Origin: Acanthochlamys bracteata
Taxonomy: Eukaryota > Streptophyta > Magnoliopsida > Pandanales > Velloziaceae
DNA length: 64,000 nucleotides
Reading direction: 5' to 3'
Assembly: GCA_019914995.1 (NCBI GenBank)
Contig: CM034142.1
Location: 5,041,031-5,105,030 of the forward strand
Made by a program: the position numbers and the translations under genes. Of this stretch, positions 42,589-55,800 are shown piece by piece. Every line of letters starts with the position of its first letter. Position 1 is the first letter of the stretch. Below the pieces are notes generated by a model that was not told where the DNA came from, made no database searches, and saw only the letters and a list, made by a program, of their open reading frames with translations.

Positions 42589-45066
42589 ATGAAGACAACA
42601 TTGGTCGATGATTCAGAGAAAGAAGAGCTAGGGTTAGGGTTTGTTCAACTGGAAGGCGACACGAAGAGCACCTGCCCGTTCTCAGCCGGCGATGTTATCT
42701 GGTTCAAGATCAAGAACAACCAATGGTGGCCAGGACAAGTTTGTGAACTCTACTTCGCTTCAGAGAGTGCTAAGAAATCTCCGAGGAAAAGTAGTAGTGT
42801 GCCGGTGATCTCTTTCTCTGCATCCAATGGGTCGGTGGTCTGGTGCTCGTCGCCTCAGGTTAAGCCGTTCGTGCAGGAGTTCGGGAAGATGGTAGCACAG
42901 AGCAATGCGAAGAGTTTCGTTGCTGCTGTAGAAGCGGCTATGGGTGAAATCGGTAGGTATTTGGAGTCTCAGTTGGTTTGCAAGTGTATAAATGAGGAAG
43001 TCCAGGGTAGATTAGATAAGTGTAGAGTTACTTCTGTTGAAGGTTTATTCAATTATACGGCAGAAGAGTTTGTTGGAAACTTGCTTGATGTTGCGAAGAA
43101 CATTATGGCTGTTAATATGCTTGAAACTGTTAGGCTGAAGAGCTGGGTACTGGCATTTGGGTATGGGAAGGGCTGGGCAGGTGATTCATCTGTTTATAAT
43201 CATCGGAGGAAATTTGATGACCTTGTGGAGAAAATTGATGCCTATACTTCTGGAGGGGTTTCAGGCAACTTAGGTGAGGAACGGAAGTGTTGCAATAAGG
43301 GCAATGTAGATGCTAATGGGGCTGATATGTCAGAAGAGAAATTGAACAAGAAAAGTGGGATGCCTAAGCTCATCGGGAAGATGGATTTGAATAAAGTAGA
43401 GATATGTGATGATGGTGACGCTGTGGTGGAGGAAGAAGAATGCATTAGTGGAAGGGTTCGATGCACACCTGGGAAAGAAGAGGCGGAGGATGATAATAAG
43501 ACTCACAATGTGGAGAATGCTGGGTCAGAGGTGAGAGAACTTAGAGAAGAGACTGGATCAGGTAAGAGAGAAAGAAAGAAAAGCAAGTATCTTTCTTATC
43601 CCTATACAGATGTTGCCGCTTATGGTAAGTCCAGCAATGAGAAAGAGGAAGGTGGGGGAGATCCTGGTGAAGGGCACAAAGGGAATCTATATAAATTTGA
43701 TAGCACATCTGCATGTGAGATTTTGTCTGAGTTCCTTTGTGCAGCGAAAAACCCGCTTCACTTGAAATGGAACCGTCTAGCAAAGACAGTAAAGGGCTTC
43801 TTTGCTATTTACAGAAGTTCAACATTCTGCAATGACTCTGACTTTGAGGCTTACCAAAAACTTTTGGTTGATCCTGGCTGCGCTGGTAGAAATATTCTTG
43901 CTAGTTTGGAAAGTAGTAAATATGATAAGCAGGACGGTGGAGATATTGAAGGAGCAAAGCAGGACGCTGAGAATAATTGGGCAAGCATGTCTTACTATGG
44001 CAAAGCTTCAAAGAAGAGGATGCATAAAAAGATCCAGACTAATGCAGATAACCCACCATCAATAGGAAGTCAGTCTACCCAAGCTACAAACTCAAACAGA
44101 AGGAAAGCTAGAACTGTTGAAGCTGATGCTGGACTCGTCATGGATTCTGGTCGAGGTAATTCTGAGCAGAGTGTTATTGGGTTTAAGAGCATGGTGGAGG
44201 GAGTACATGGTACCCAGGCTGCGCTCGTACTTCCAGTTGGAATTTCAAATAGCTCTGGAGGTGGTAAATCTGTTGGTAGACCAAGGAAGCCAAAGGACAA
44301 TGTTAACATGGGTAGCATAGTGGACGTGGCTCACACTCTCAAGGATTCTTCTGAGGTAGGAGGCTTAAGCAACAAAAGTTCTGTTAATGGAGAAGTCATT
44401 GTCTCACAGAATCTCCTTTTTGGAAACTCTGAAGAAGCTAAACCTTGTAGGAAGCGAAGAAAGAGTCAAGCTAATGATACTGGAGCACTAGAGAATCTGG
44501 GTACGGAAGTAACAGATGATTGCGAAGGAATTAAGTCAAGGCAGAAGAAGATTAAAAAAAACAAAAAAAATGAAGGAAGTGCTAGAGCCCTCCTCTTGAC
44601 ATTCTCTCCTGAGGTTCCTATGCCATCAAAAGATGATCTGATCACTACATTTAGCAAGTACGGGGCATTGATTGAATCAGAAACAGCAGTTCAGATAGAT
44701 CGTTGTGCTGCACAAATTGTCTTCGCAAAGAATGTGGATGCTGAGAAGGCATTTAATGATCAAGATAGTTTTATGAATGCAAGTCTTAAACCTCCAGCGG
44801 TGACATATCGCCTACTTAATCTGCCTGCTCGTTGGAATTTAACCCCAGAGCCACTATCTATTCAAAAGCCGCAACTTCCTTTTATACAGAAAAACCTAGA
44901 GATCATGATATCTACTCTTTCTGCATCCTCTCATACTGTGAACGACACTGGGTCTTTGGATACCTTGGTGCCTGAAGCCAGAGAAAACCTCGTTGGTGAA
45001 ATGCAAGGACTCTTGACTAAGGTTAACAAAATGTTGGCTGCACCTGCTGCTGGAACCTCCTCATAG
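42589..45066 (+). CDS. PWWP domain protein, intact, single exon
   Basis: The protein has 825 residues. The start is the first ATG of the frame (MKTTLVDDSEKEE); nine further upstream codons are open but only begin at TTG. A PWWP domain starts near residue 32 (AGDVIWFKIKNNQWWPGQV; the signature is QWWPG at 45-49). PWWP domains bind methylated histone tails and DNA, so a nuclear chromatin role is expected. A long acidic and serine-rich middle follows, with basic clusters that may be nuclear localisation signals (RKRRK near 620, KKIKKNKK near 650). An RRM-like fold near 665-740 (LLLTFSPEVPMPSKDDLITT...FSKYGAL) is the usual partner domain in plant PWWP proteins of the PDP type. The frame is clean throughout and has no introns. 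Which PDP subgroup it belongs to is not settled by reading. Confidence 0.9.
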   Translation: MKTTLVDDSEKEELGLGFVQLEGDTKSTCPFSAGDVIWFKIKNNQWWPGQVCELYFASESAKKSPRKSSSVPVISFSASNGSVVWCSSPQVKPFVQEFGKMVAQSNAKSFVAAVEAAMGEIGRYLESQLVCKCINEEVQGRLDKCRVTSVEGLFNYTAEEFVGNLLDVAKNIMAVNMLETVRLKSWVLAFGYGKGWAGDSSVYNHRRKFDDLVEKIDAYTSGGVSGNLGEERKCCNKGNVDANGADMSEEKLNKKSGMPKLIGKMDLNKVEICDDGDAVVEEEECISGRVRCTPGKEEAEDDNKTHNVENAGSEVRELREETGSGKRERKKSKYLSYPYTDVAAYGKSSNEKEEGGGDPGEGHKGNLYKFDSTSACEILSEFLCAAKNPLHLKWNRLAKTVKGFFAIYRSSTFCNDSDFEAYQKLLVDPGCAGRNILASLESSKYDKQDGGDIEGAKQDAENNWASMSYYGKASKKRMHKKIQTNADNPPSIGSQSTQATNSNRRKARTVEADAGLVMDSGRGNSEQSVIGFKSMVEGVHGTQAALVLPVGISNSSGGGKSVGRPRKPKDNVNMGSIVDVAHTLKDSSEVGGLSNKSSVNGEVIVSQNLLFGNSEEAKPCRKRRKSQANDTGALENLGTEVTDDCEGIKSRQKKIKKNKKNEGSARALLLTFSPEVPMPSKDDLITTFSKYGALIESETAVQIDRCAAQIVFAKNVDAEKAFNDQDSFMNASLKPPAVTYRLLNLPARWNLTPEPLSIQKPQLPFIQKNLEIMISTLSASSHTVNDTGSLDTLVPEARENLVGEMQGLLTKVNKMLAAPAAGTSS

Positions 45067-45800
45067 TTTATTCACTTGTGTGAACATTATCCTAACTTGT
45101 CTAGCTATCATCCTTTTAACTTTATCCATGTAACTACTACCTAGGTCTAATGTCTTTAGGTTCTCTAGATTGACTGAAAAATGTGCTTGTGGATCTTATG
45201 CTGATGGGCTGTTGAAAGGTCATTGCTTATGTTCCCAAGTATGATGAAGTAGGCTTTGCAAATATTAGATCATTAGAAGCCTTTCTCTGCAATTTATAGA
45301 TTTTTATGTGAAAGCTTAGTATCTTTTAAATGCGAAGTTCCTTATGAAGTTGTTCCATTAAGGTGGGTGAAACTTGATAACTTACTATGCTTTTATTTTA
45401 AAAGATAAGTCATCCCTGTTAATGAGGTATTTCTGTCGTGTTCCGTGTAATCGCTTTATATGGATATTGACAGGAGGATATTGGTTGCTTATGTATAAAA
45501 TGATAGTAGAGATGAAAGTATAGATCTGGCTAAATGGGCTGCCGTGTCCGGCCAAACAGTCTAAGTGATGGCCCATTCGGTCTATAAATAGTGGCAGGAT
45601 TGGGCGATTCGGTCTGATCTATCAGGTAGTATATGATCAATTTTCTCGGCTCTGGGCGAACAGTATAAATTGGCCAATCAATATTGATCATTGACTTGGT
45701 CAACATTAGTAGTTGACTAGTTAATATAAAATAATATTTTTTAAAATTTTAAAAATAATTATAATAATGACGGTCATTGCTGACGTCATCTTAAATTTTT
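45067..45800. other. 3' region of PWWP gene and spacer
   Basis: No second gene. The part around 45530-45660 has GGCCCATTCGGTC and GATTGGGCGATTCGGTC motifs, resembling the ends of hAT-type MITEs, but paired ends are not clear. Confidence 0.45.
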
Positions 45801-46200
45801 ATTTTTTTATCCTTTGTGAATATATAAAAAATTGAAAAAATCGAGGCAAGCAAATGTGTAGGGTCAGGTCAAAAAATTAACAACCATATTAAATAGACTC
45901 GAATCGAATTTCAGCCTGAATCGAATGTTCTTATTCAACTAAAAAATAGGTCTTAACATAGCGCTTCGACGCGTCGATGTTCTTATTGAACTAAAAATTT
46001 ATTTTTTTATCCTTTGTTAATTTATAAAAAATTGAAAGAACCGAGGCAAGCAAATGTGTAGGGCCGGGTCAAAAAATTAACGACCATTTTACATAGACTC
46101 GAATCGAATTTCAGCCTGAATCGAATGTTCTTATTCAATTAGAAAATAGGTCTTAACATAGCGCTTCGACGCGTCGATGTTCTTATTGAACTAAAAATTT
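45801..46200. repeat. Two tandem copies of a 200-bp unit
   Basis: 45801-46000 and 46001-46200 align end to end at a 200-bp offset, with roughly a dozen differences. Both contain GAGGCAAGCAAATGTGTAGGG, ACTCGAATCGAATTTCAGCC and the palindromic CGACGCGTCG. It is a recent local duplication. Confidence 0.92.
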
Positions 46201-46689
46201 CTGAAAGTAAGATAATGAGGATAAAATTATAACATGCACCTGTGCAATAGTAGCACAGGTTGAAAGTACATAGGGTTACAATATTAAAAGGTATACATGC
46301 ATCAGTCATCCTTTTATATATTACAATTTTACATCTTTTGATTGTCTTCTTATTTGTGCGTGATACTCTTCAAAGTTGGTTGTACATTAGGAGTGGTTCG
46401 TGGCATGAAAAAATTTTTTTAATCCTAACCTCTTTTATCTTTTGTAGTTCCCGTGGTACCTCTCTGATGACAATTTTGCTATCTTTTCTAGTGTAGAAAA
46501 TCTTAAACCTTGCTGATTTTGGTATAAGCTTGCTACTCAAATGTTTTATGGCGTTGACTAAATAGATTTTATTCATCTATTATTGTTTATTGTCTTGTCT
46601 TTTTTTACTCAAAATTATCTTGCTTAGCTTCATCTCATAGCGAACACCAGTAAGAAAATGCTTGCAACTTCCAACTTCGCATATACTCT
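46201..46689. other. Spacer, nothing recognised
   Basis: Two overlapping open frames (46260-46496 plus, 46370-46576 minus) have no recognisable similarity and look like chance. Confidence 0.4.
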
Positions 46690-46948
46690 AAGTCTTGTTT
46701 AATTAGGCGGCTTTTGTGAGTGTTTTCTTAGAACGTAGGAAATTGTCCAATTTTAAAAAACGAGCTCTATTTGTTTTACCTCAAAAAAATAACAAAAATA
46801 AGCAATAACAAGATCTTATTACGTACAATTTTTCTAGAATTTCTAAATTTTAAATAAAGTTTGTAGAAAATTATAGAAGATTTTTTGGAAAAAATAAACT
46901 AGAAATTTGAAAAGATGCTTTTTAGGAACGCAATGCCAAGCAACCCCT
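46690..46948 (-). repeat. AT-rich dispersed repeat, copy 6 (inverted)
   Basis: Reverse-complemented it reads GGCATTGCGTTCCTAAAAAGC, ... TACGTAATAAGATCTTGTTATT ..., GTAAAACAAATAGAGCTCG, TTTTTTAAAATTGG. It matches copies 1 and 2 over AATAGAGCTCGTTTT and copy 5 at its opening. Confidence 0.6.
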
Positions 46949-48360
46949 CTATTAATGCCACATTCTACCAAAGTTAATGATCAATACTTACAAATAGCAA
47001 TTTTTTTTTCTTACTATTGCTATTCCTACTAGCTTTAGTTTATACAATGAGTCCAAATAGGATCGATTTTTCCTCTCGATGAAAATTATATGGGAACAAT
47101 ATTAAAATATTGATATTTAAAAAGAGAACCAATGATGTATCTTTATGCAATCAATTGAGAAGGGATTCCAAATTAGTTCGATAAGAAGAAGAAGAATTCC
47201 AAATTTTTAGATCATAAGAAAAAAAAAAACCATTGAATGGTCAGAATAAAAGGTAGATCTCTAAATGATGAAGAAGAATATGAAAACAATTGAAAAGATC
47301 ATATTGAATAAATAAGAAAAAAAGATCAATTTCATAATTCAGATCCGCAAAGAAGAAAGAAAACTTTAGATATGCAGTAAGAGCATGTGAGTTTATTATT
47401 ATTTTTATTTATTTAATATGTACTAGGTTGTTCATTATTGAGTGGACGGGTCAATTTGTCTAAGTAGACCCAGATCAGATTCATTGGATAGATGGTTTGC
47501 TATCAAACCCAACTTGCTTTTCTTTAGATTGATAGGTTTTAGATTGACCCGGCAAGTCTAGGCCGATCTAACAACTATGTATATATGGGCGTTAATAAAT
47601 TGTCTGCAAATGTAATCCTATGTGAATAATAAATTTCAATTGCTTTTGTGGTTGCCAATGTGAGTAGAAGTTCATGATCAAAACTTTAGATAGAAATTGT
47701 ATTTATGAGAATCCTCCTCAGCTCAAATCCTATACGTAGAATAATATCTTCGTAGCGTGAAGAGCCCCCAACTTTACAGCATGAATTTCTAAAGAAGCAG
47801 CACGCCTGTACGATTACGTAAAACATAATAGTCACTATGTTATTGAATTGAGTTTGAGCTGGTCATAACGTGATGTGATTCAAGAGGCCGTGGATTGGTT
47901 TATTGAAAGTGAACATCCTCACCTCATTGCTAAGGGAGATAAGTCTTCAAAAATTAAAAGTAAAGAATTCACTTTGCAAAATATTCGACTTGTAGACTCG
48001 GATCTCTTAAATTAAATAAATAGATGTATTCTGTTAGAACTAAATTTAATTAAGGACGTATTTACTAACCACTTCAAATTTATTTTCTTCAAGCTTACTT
48101 TTAATACAAAATAAATATAAAATTTAAAATAAATTTTTAATAATTTTTTAAATTTAATTTAAAATTTACTTTTAATACAATATTAATATAAAAATTATTT
48201 TTTATTAAATATTTTTAATTTTTAAAATCATTTAAAAAAATGAATTTATTTTAAGGTAAACACGCTCCAAATCATTTTGGTGCAATTTTAAAAACGCAAT
48301 GATTCAACAGTTAAATCTTTCCTAGAACTTTTGAACCCTCCTCGCAGCGGTTATTCTCCA
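46949..48360. other. Intergenic DNA upstream of CDKC
   Basis: No gene seen. A short MITE-like stretch lies near 47430-47575 (GGGTCAATTTG...TTGACCCGGC). Near 48055-48260 there is another AT-rich segment, with CTTTTAATACAA repeated twice. The final bases before 48390 look like a 5' leader. Confidence 0.4.
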
Positions 48361-48392
48361 GCTCTCGATCCCTCGATTCAATTAAACAAAAG

Positions 48393-48507
48393 GTAAAATC
48401 AAAGCCCTTAAATTTTGTTTGAGTTTATGTTTTGTAAATCTTTACGCCGATTGCTTGATCTATCTTTAATTTTCTGGAGAAAATTGTGATTCTACGATTT
48501 GTTGTAG
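48393..48507 (+). other. Probable 5'-UTR intron of the CDKC gene
   Basis: Donor AAAAG/GTAAAATC (GT at 48393) and acceptor TTGTTGTAG/G (AG at 48506-48507) bracket a T-rich stretch 28 bp upstream of the start codon. A leader intron of this kind is common in plant housekeeping genes. Transcript data are needed to confirm. Confidence 0.55.
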
Positions 48508-48535
48508 GAATTGTTTGATTGGAGTTGCAAGGCCA

Positions 48536-51500
48536 ATGGCGGTGGCTGCCCCAGGGCAGCTTAACGTCGACGATGTTCCATCGTGGGGTTCTCGAAGCGT
48601 TGAGTGCTTCGATAGGTTGGAGCAGATTGGTGAAGGGACCTATGGGTAACCAAAATTTGAACCAACACACAATTCAATTTCTTTTCTGTTCTTGTTGTTT
48701 TTCTTTTCCGTTAGAAGTTTTCTTATTTTTTATTGTTTGGATAAGGAAAAGCCTGTTTCTGGAGTTTTCAGTTGGATAAGTTTGTTCGCTGCAATTTTCA
48801 GTTTTGTTTTGATGTCTTTTAAAGACTATTTTTGTTTGTATATTCTTGGTTACTTCTGGTTGGAGATTTATCGGTAAGAGAAGTAGGGTCCTATTTGTAT
48901 TTTCAGTTGTTTTCGATTACATCTCTTTCTCTGGTCTGTCCTTATACTGCTCTTCTTGATTTTAATTAGAGATGTGATGCTGGAGATTGCATTGCGGATG
49001 GATGCGGTTCCAATGGAATTGGGTTATAATTGGTCCTCCAGAAGGAAGAATAAGATATTATATCTAGAAAATTAAGTTGGTTAAGCTTGTCCAGTGCGAT
49101 TTCCTTGAATGGGAACCTTTGTTTCTGGGATTCCATTCTAATAAGGTTTATCAACTGTAATATATTGTTCAAGGAAACAAATTATTATATTGATTAGGAG
49201 TTTAAGTTTGTAGAAAGTTAATCACCAAAGGATTTTGTAGTTTTGATTTTTATTCTGAATGTTTGATTAGTGAGGTGTTGGGATCTTATTTTAAGGAGGA
49301 ACAAGTCTGTAGTGCAGAAAGAATTGGGAAATTGTTCGGGAAAAATGTGAGCATCTTTCGTGTATTAGATTAGGTTATTTGAATAATCACTTAGAATTGT
49401 ATCGTTAACTTAGATGATTTAGGTTCAATTAGTGGATGACTGGTGTATATTTGGAAAACTCCAAACTTATTTTTGGAATTAGCCGAGTTTTTTTGGAAAT
49501 TGTTCTCCTGATAAATTTTATGTCATCAATATGCTTTCAGCATTCACTTCATCAGATAGTTAGGGATACTTAGAGAGTTTCTCATGATTATTCTGTAAAA
49601 TATCAAAGCTATTCCTGAAGTATGGATAATTATGTGGCAGTTGTTCACTTTGGTGAAAACTATTTTGCAAATAATTGTAGGATATTTTGAGATGATCTCG
49701 TGATCTGTTGAATTTCATTTTTTCTTTGAAATCAGTTCAATATGAATATTGATATTTGTGGTTACTCCTCTGCTAATCTTCGAGTATCATCTGTTTTGGT
49801 CTTATTACGGTGAGTCAGATATTGTCATCTCCTTTTCTACAATCGTAGGTAAATTGTTTTGGCTTCTGTCAAGTTCAGGCAAGTTTTCATGGCAAAGGAG
49901 AAAAAGACAGGTGACATAGTTGCTTTGAAGAAGATAAGAATGGATAATGAGAGAGAAGGGGTAAGCTCCTCTTAATGGTTGTTCTATATTTTTTAGCTTT
50001 ATTTACCTTTTCTTGAGAAGAAATAGGTACTCTTTTGCGAAGATCTAGCATTGCTTAGTTGTCTGTAAAAATTGGTTTTGCAGTTTCCTATAACCGCTAT
50101 CCGTGAAATAAAAATTCTGAAGAAGCTCCACCATGAAAATGTTATTCAACTGAGAGAGATAGTGACATCTACAGGTTATATACATGGTCATACACCATGC
50201 CATTACAACTTGAGCTAAATGTGGTTTCTATCCTACTTACTTTATTCTTTTGGAATGATCACAGGTCATGATGAACAAGGAAAACCTGGTATGTGGGGTT
50301 TGATGCTTGCCATGTTTAGTGCTCGTAATTTATTTTATATTTCTGAATGCAGACTTCTTTTTATGTAGTTGGCTTGCTTTGCTACTGGATGGTTTCCTTT
50401 GTTCAATGCGCTAGTAGATATATGTCCTTCATTTTCTTTAGTTGTACTAATATAGTATCACATATTCTTGACTTGATATGCAGATGGCAATGAGTACAAG
50501 GGAAGCATTTACATGGTATTTGAGTACATGGATCATGATCTAACAGGACTTGCAGACCGTCCTGGCATGCGGTTTACAGTACCTCAGATTAAGGTTTGTT
50601 AACTTACCAGTTAACTAGCTATCATTGTTGATTTTTTATATCATAGTAAATGGCTGTTACGATAATGGTCTATATTACGATAGAAATTATAGAAGATTGA
50701 TCAGAATCCTAAAATCAATAGGAGTTGGTATTTCTTTAAGAAACCGATACAAAGGAATTTTTGTTTCATTAGGAAACTATGTTGTTGTGTTCAATTAGGA
50801 AACTAAGTAGTTAAGTAGGAGTCTTAATTTTATAGAGTTTTGTTAGCTTAGAAATTCTACCAACATGGTAAAAGCTAAGCTATAAATAAAGGTGCTTGGC
50901 ACCAAACATAATCATGGAAAAAATATAAAGTTTATTTTCATTATTTAATTATGTTAGTTCTTAGTTTAGTTACAATGGTTGAGTCGTATCAATGATACTC
51001 CTTAAAATTTGAAAGTGAGTGTGCATGTAAAACCTCAGGTTTTACTTTGTTCTAGGAAGGCATGTGCCTCCATTTCCAGTCCCAACTTTTGTCTGAGATG
51101 TTTGATTGCAAAACACTTCTTTATCGTAGATCCAATACAATCTTGTAATTATGAATTTGGTAGTTTCATACAGTTCTGTGCTATACGAAAAGCAAAAATG
51201 AGGAGGGACCCTTTAAGTGAGATGCAAAATTTGAGAATGAAAGACTTGCTTTCTATCTTCTGGATGTGTTTGGAAACAGCCATATGCGAGTGCTTTTACA
51301 TTTGCCTTTATTTCTAATGCTTATTAATTTACCTTTATTCATTGTCTTTTAGTGCTACATGAAGCAGCTCTTGACTGGACTTCATTATTGCCATGTCAAT
51401 CAAGTCCTTCATCGTGACATTAAAGGTACCATCTAAGTCTTCAGGATGAAAATGAATATTTAATTCTGACAAGGACGCACAAACTTGAAAATGTTTCAAG

Positions 51501-52809
51501 TGTATATGGAATGCTTATGTTGGATTATAATGTTGATGCAGGATCCAATTTGCTAATTGATAATACTGGAAATTTAAAACTTGCTGATTTTGGGCTAGCA
51601 AGGTCTTTTTCCTCTGACAAGGAAGCAAACCTAACCAATCGTGTGATCACTTTGTGGTACAGGTAGAGTTGCAATTATGGTGGGAGTTTGAGCTACTGTC
51701 TATTCTGAACATCTTATGTTGTTTCCAATTGATCATCCTCTTAGTTGTTTGGTGACAGACCTCCAGAACTGTTGCTTGGAGCCACTAAATATGGTCCTGC
51801 TGTGGATATGTGGTCTGTTGGCTGTATATTTGCTGAACTTTTGCATGGAAAGCCAATCTTGCCTGGCAAAAATGAGGTGCCGTGCCTTATCATTCCTTGA
51901 ACCATTAAATTTGATCTTGTTCCAACTTATTTTCTACTCTCAATGTTTGTTGGATGAAGTGCCTCTGTACTAACAACAAGAGCTTATAGCGGAAACACAT
52001 AACTTTATAGCAAATGCTGATCTTGATTTCCACATAGAGCAAAATGAGGATTTGGCAGTACCAAATCTTCCAGAACAACAAGAGCTTACTATGGTGAATG
52101 ACAATGTCAACTAACTGGAGATGAGCACTGCAACATAAATTACGCATTGGATGAGTGACAAATATTCATTCTTGTTGAATTTGTAATGATAATATATATT
52201 TTATTCAGACTGGATTATCAACACCATATAAATGTAAACATAAGGAATTAGGTTCTCTAGAGCTTCATTGGAGTTCCTTGTCACCTTTCAGATCTCGAAG
52301 TTAACATTATTGAGAACTAGAGAGAAAAATGGGGAAGAGTGAAAGATAGAAACAATTATAAACATAGTTGAACCAAAACAAAAATTCCTCAAGATAGTTT
52401 CATGTTTATAAACTCAACCACAGGAGAAGGTTGAAAGATCAAAGCAGTCATCAACATAGTTAAAACAAAACAAAATAACTCAAGATATTTTCATGTTTAT
52501 GAACTCAACCACATGATAGGTAAGTCTTTAGTTATGTGAAAGACCGTGGTTACAAGTATAAAAGGTCATAACAATCACAGTAGAATAACAATGAATAGAA
52601 AATAAGGAAAATGTTGCAACTTGCAGTCTTGCATCTGGAAGTAGTAGATGGACATTGAAACCACAATCTTCTTTTGCAGTTTGTTAAGGCATGCATCCTT
52701 GTGGACAACACCAATAGCTCTTAGATGAGTCTTTGTGTTTGTTTTAGGTCTGTAATATTATTGTTTACTACTCGGTTTGGTGTGCTAGATATGAAATCAG
52801 TTGCATAAA

Positions 52810-52874
<65 letters not shown>

Positions 52875-55800
52875 GAAGCTTCATAGCAAGTAGCAACAAT
52901 AATAATTGAAGTGATTATCATGTATCACTATCATGTTCTCTATTTTCCAAAAAGGAGAGGGCGAGCACCTGGCGTATTTTTCTGGTATTCATAATCTCCT
53001 TTTTGCTATTGTTTTGATGGAATTGTTGCACTTACGCCACTCTGTCCTTGTTTCTCCAAAAAAAAAAAAAAAAAGACAAAAGGAATAACTTAAATCACTC
53101 CTAAGTCATTCTATGTCCTCTTTTTATTTCGAATATGCTTTTGATGTCTTTAGTAGTAGGTCTACCAGCTGAGCTCAAGCATGGACATGTCTTTACCTTC
53201 TCAGCAAGCTCAATTTGGGATGAAAATAGAATTAATTGTAGAAATCATTAGACTTTTAGTTAGAAAGCAGGAGCTTCTTTTATTTTTTCGTACTTTCTTT
53301 CTTTTTGTTCTCAAATTTTTTTGTTTTAGTTTATCAAACAAAGACATTATAGGAGCTTAAAATAAGTCTTAATACATGTAAAATAATTATACTTGATACT
53401 AGTGTACGCCAAAGAAATTCATCCAAATGCAATTTTTTAAATTTTGATAGAACCATTGAATGGTTAAATTGTTATCTCCTAGAAAGACTACATAAAAGAT
53501 ATCATATTGGGAGAGAAGTGGGGGAAGGGGGATCATGAGTAGACTGATCTGAGTAGTCTGAGCTCGATTCCATTAGCTATGAGCCAAATGCATGTGTATA
53601 ACAAGATAGAAGTACCTTGTTCCTATACTAATTCGTAACAAATAAATTTTATCCCACTAGGTTGGCGCCTATGTGGATCCTTCTATATACAAGTTGCAAT
53701 AGGGTCAATAGATGGGTTTGCCTCCAACCTGGCTATAAAACAACTTTTGATCGTAAACCAACTCGACCCAGATTTTGTTGGGTCATTTTATCATCCAAAC
53801 CAGTTTGGGTTTGGGGTGGATTGGGTTTGACCCATCAACCCAATAGAAACTCAACTACAAAAGATAGAATAGGGAACGGAGGATGGATGCAAATGGATTT
53901 AATCTTTTTTTTTTAAATTTTTGGGGTGGGGTCTTGCTAGCGGTGCCTAAGGAAGCCATTTCACATCTTTGTATCTTTTCACTTCACTCTTTCCTACTAT
54001 TTTGTCTTGTAGCTTTTCTATCTAACCTTTTTGCATTTTTTAATCTATAATTTCCTTTCTTACTTTTAAGAAAAATCTAAATACTCTTAAAAATAAGTAC
54101 TTGGCCTATTTTACAAATAGTTAAATATAATCATTTTAATGAGATTACATAAAAAATATTACAATTAAGTAATGCGCATATTAGAAAATATAGTTAAGAT
54201 TTTCTTATTAGTGGTTTTTAAAAGATTTTTATTAGTAATAAATTTATTTTAAAATGTAAGAATTAGTTGGATAAAATATTAGAAAAGAGAAATTAGAAAA
54301 AAGATGAAAAGGAGTAAAAAATCGGGAGCATGATAGAAAGAATAAAGCAATTATAGTTACATGGATGTTGAGTTTAACTGGTTCCCCTAGGGCACTAATC
54401 AGAGACACCCTTTTTCTTTTTGACAAGTTGGTAGGGTCAACCTATTATACCAACCCAATTAGTCTTCATTCTTTGTAAAGTGATAGCCCAACATATTCGG
54501 TCAAAGGTTGTGAAACAAATGGCTCAGAGAGCATCTCTATACTCAAAGTTTGCTGTAAGTACAAATTTGTAAGCCTAAATCATGAATCTTTCTCTAAAAG
54601 TAATTTTGGCCCTACAGATAAAATGCCACCCCATTTAGACAATTGGATCATGTATTATCTGATATATTGTATTTGTGTGCTTTAGATTATGTAAACTATT
54701 TATCTAACAATATAATTGAATTTTTGGTCGTAGTTTGCATCTACTCGATTAAATTCGATGGTTAATATGCTATTATTTAATTCATATGTACGTAATATGT
54801 TTCAGATTTTGAAACATATTTCTATACTATCACGGAGAGCAGCTTTCAGTTCTTGGTCCTCAACCACTCCAATTTGATTATATCCGGAAGAGTTAGTTTT
54901 AAGTGGAAGGTATTAGTTCCAGCGTATATGTTTACTCAACATATAAGGCATGCATAACTGAAAACATTCATTTAGCACAAAAGCTTTTTTTTCACCATAA
55001 AATAATTATGTTAATGTTTATTTAAATAAGTTATGTACAAAAGCGATAGTGCAACGAATATATTTATTATTTATGATTTTTCTTTCCTAGCTTCTGCTAT
55101 ATTTCATCTGATAAACCAAAAAGCAGATAACCAAAGTGTATCGTTTACTTGCTAGATTGTTCCCTTTAGTTTTTTAATTAAAGCGTTTTCCCATTAGTAG
55201 ACGTCCTTTTGCTTTATCATATTTTTTATGAGATTGTTGCTTGAACGATGGCTGTAAAAATTGGACTAAAAGAAAGTTAGAGTAAGTTTACTGTAAAAAT
55301 AATTAACATAAATGCATCACAAATTTAAGGTGTACTTTTCTGAAATTGAATACTGATTTTTGTGATTCTTCATCACGTTTATAGTATCAATTAGCAATTA
55401 ATTGTCATTCATGCGCTTCAAGTTTGAACCTATTGGTTGTACTTTTATCTGTTGTTTACTGTAGCCAGAACAAATACATAAGATTTGGGAATTATGTGGA
55501 ACTCCTGATGAAGTCAACTGGCCTGATGCTGAGAAGACACCTTGGTATAAAACCTTTAAACCATCACGGCCAATGCGACAACGACTGAGAGAGCTTTTTA
55601 AACAGTAAGTAACATATACGTAAATTTTTACGTGATTCTTTTGACCAGCTCTTCTCTAACTAGCAACTTGCATGTCAAATTGGAAACCTAGAAGTTGAGA
55701 AGAGTTATTTTTTATATAATGTAATAGAAGTATTGATTCTTTGACAGTTTTGACCATCACGCTCTAGAGTTACTAGAGAAGATGTTGACTCTTGATCCAG

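Noticed and set aside
51009-51317. 102-codon open frame in CDKC intron 5
   Set aside because: It lies wholly in an intron, between splice sites that fit exactly, with no similarity.
53662-53916. 84-codon open frame in CDKC intron 8
   Set aside because: It covers a MITE-like GGGTTTGACCC stretch and lies in an intron.
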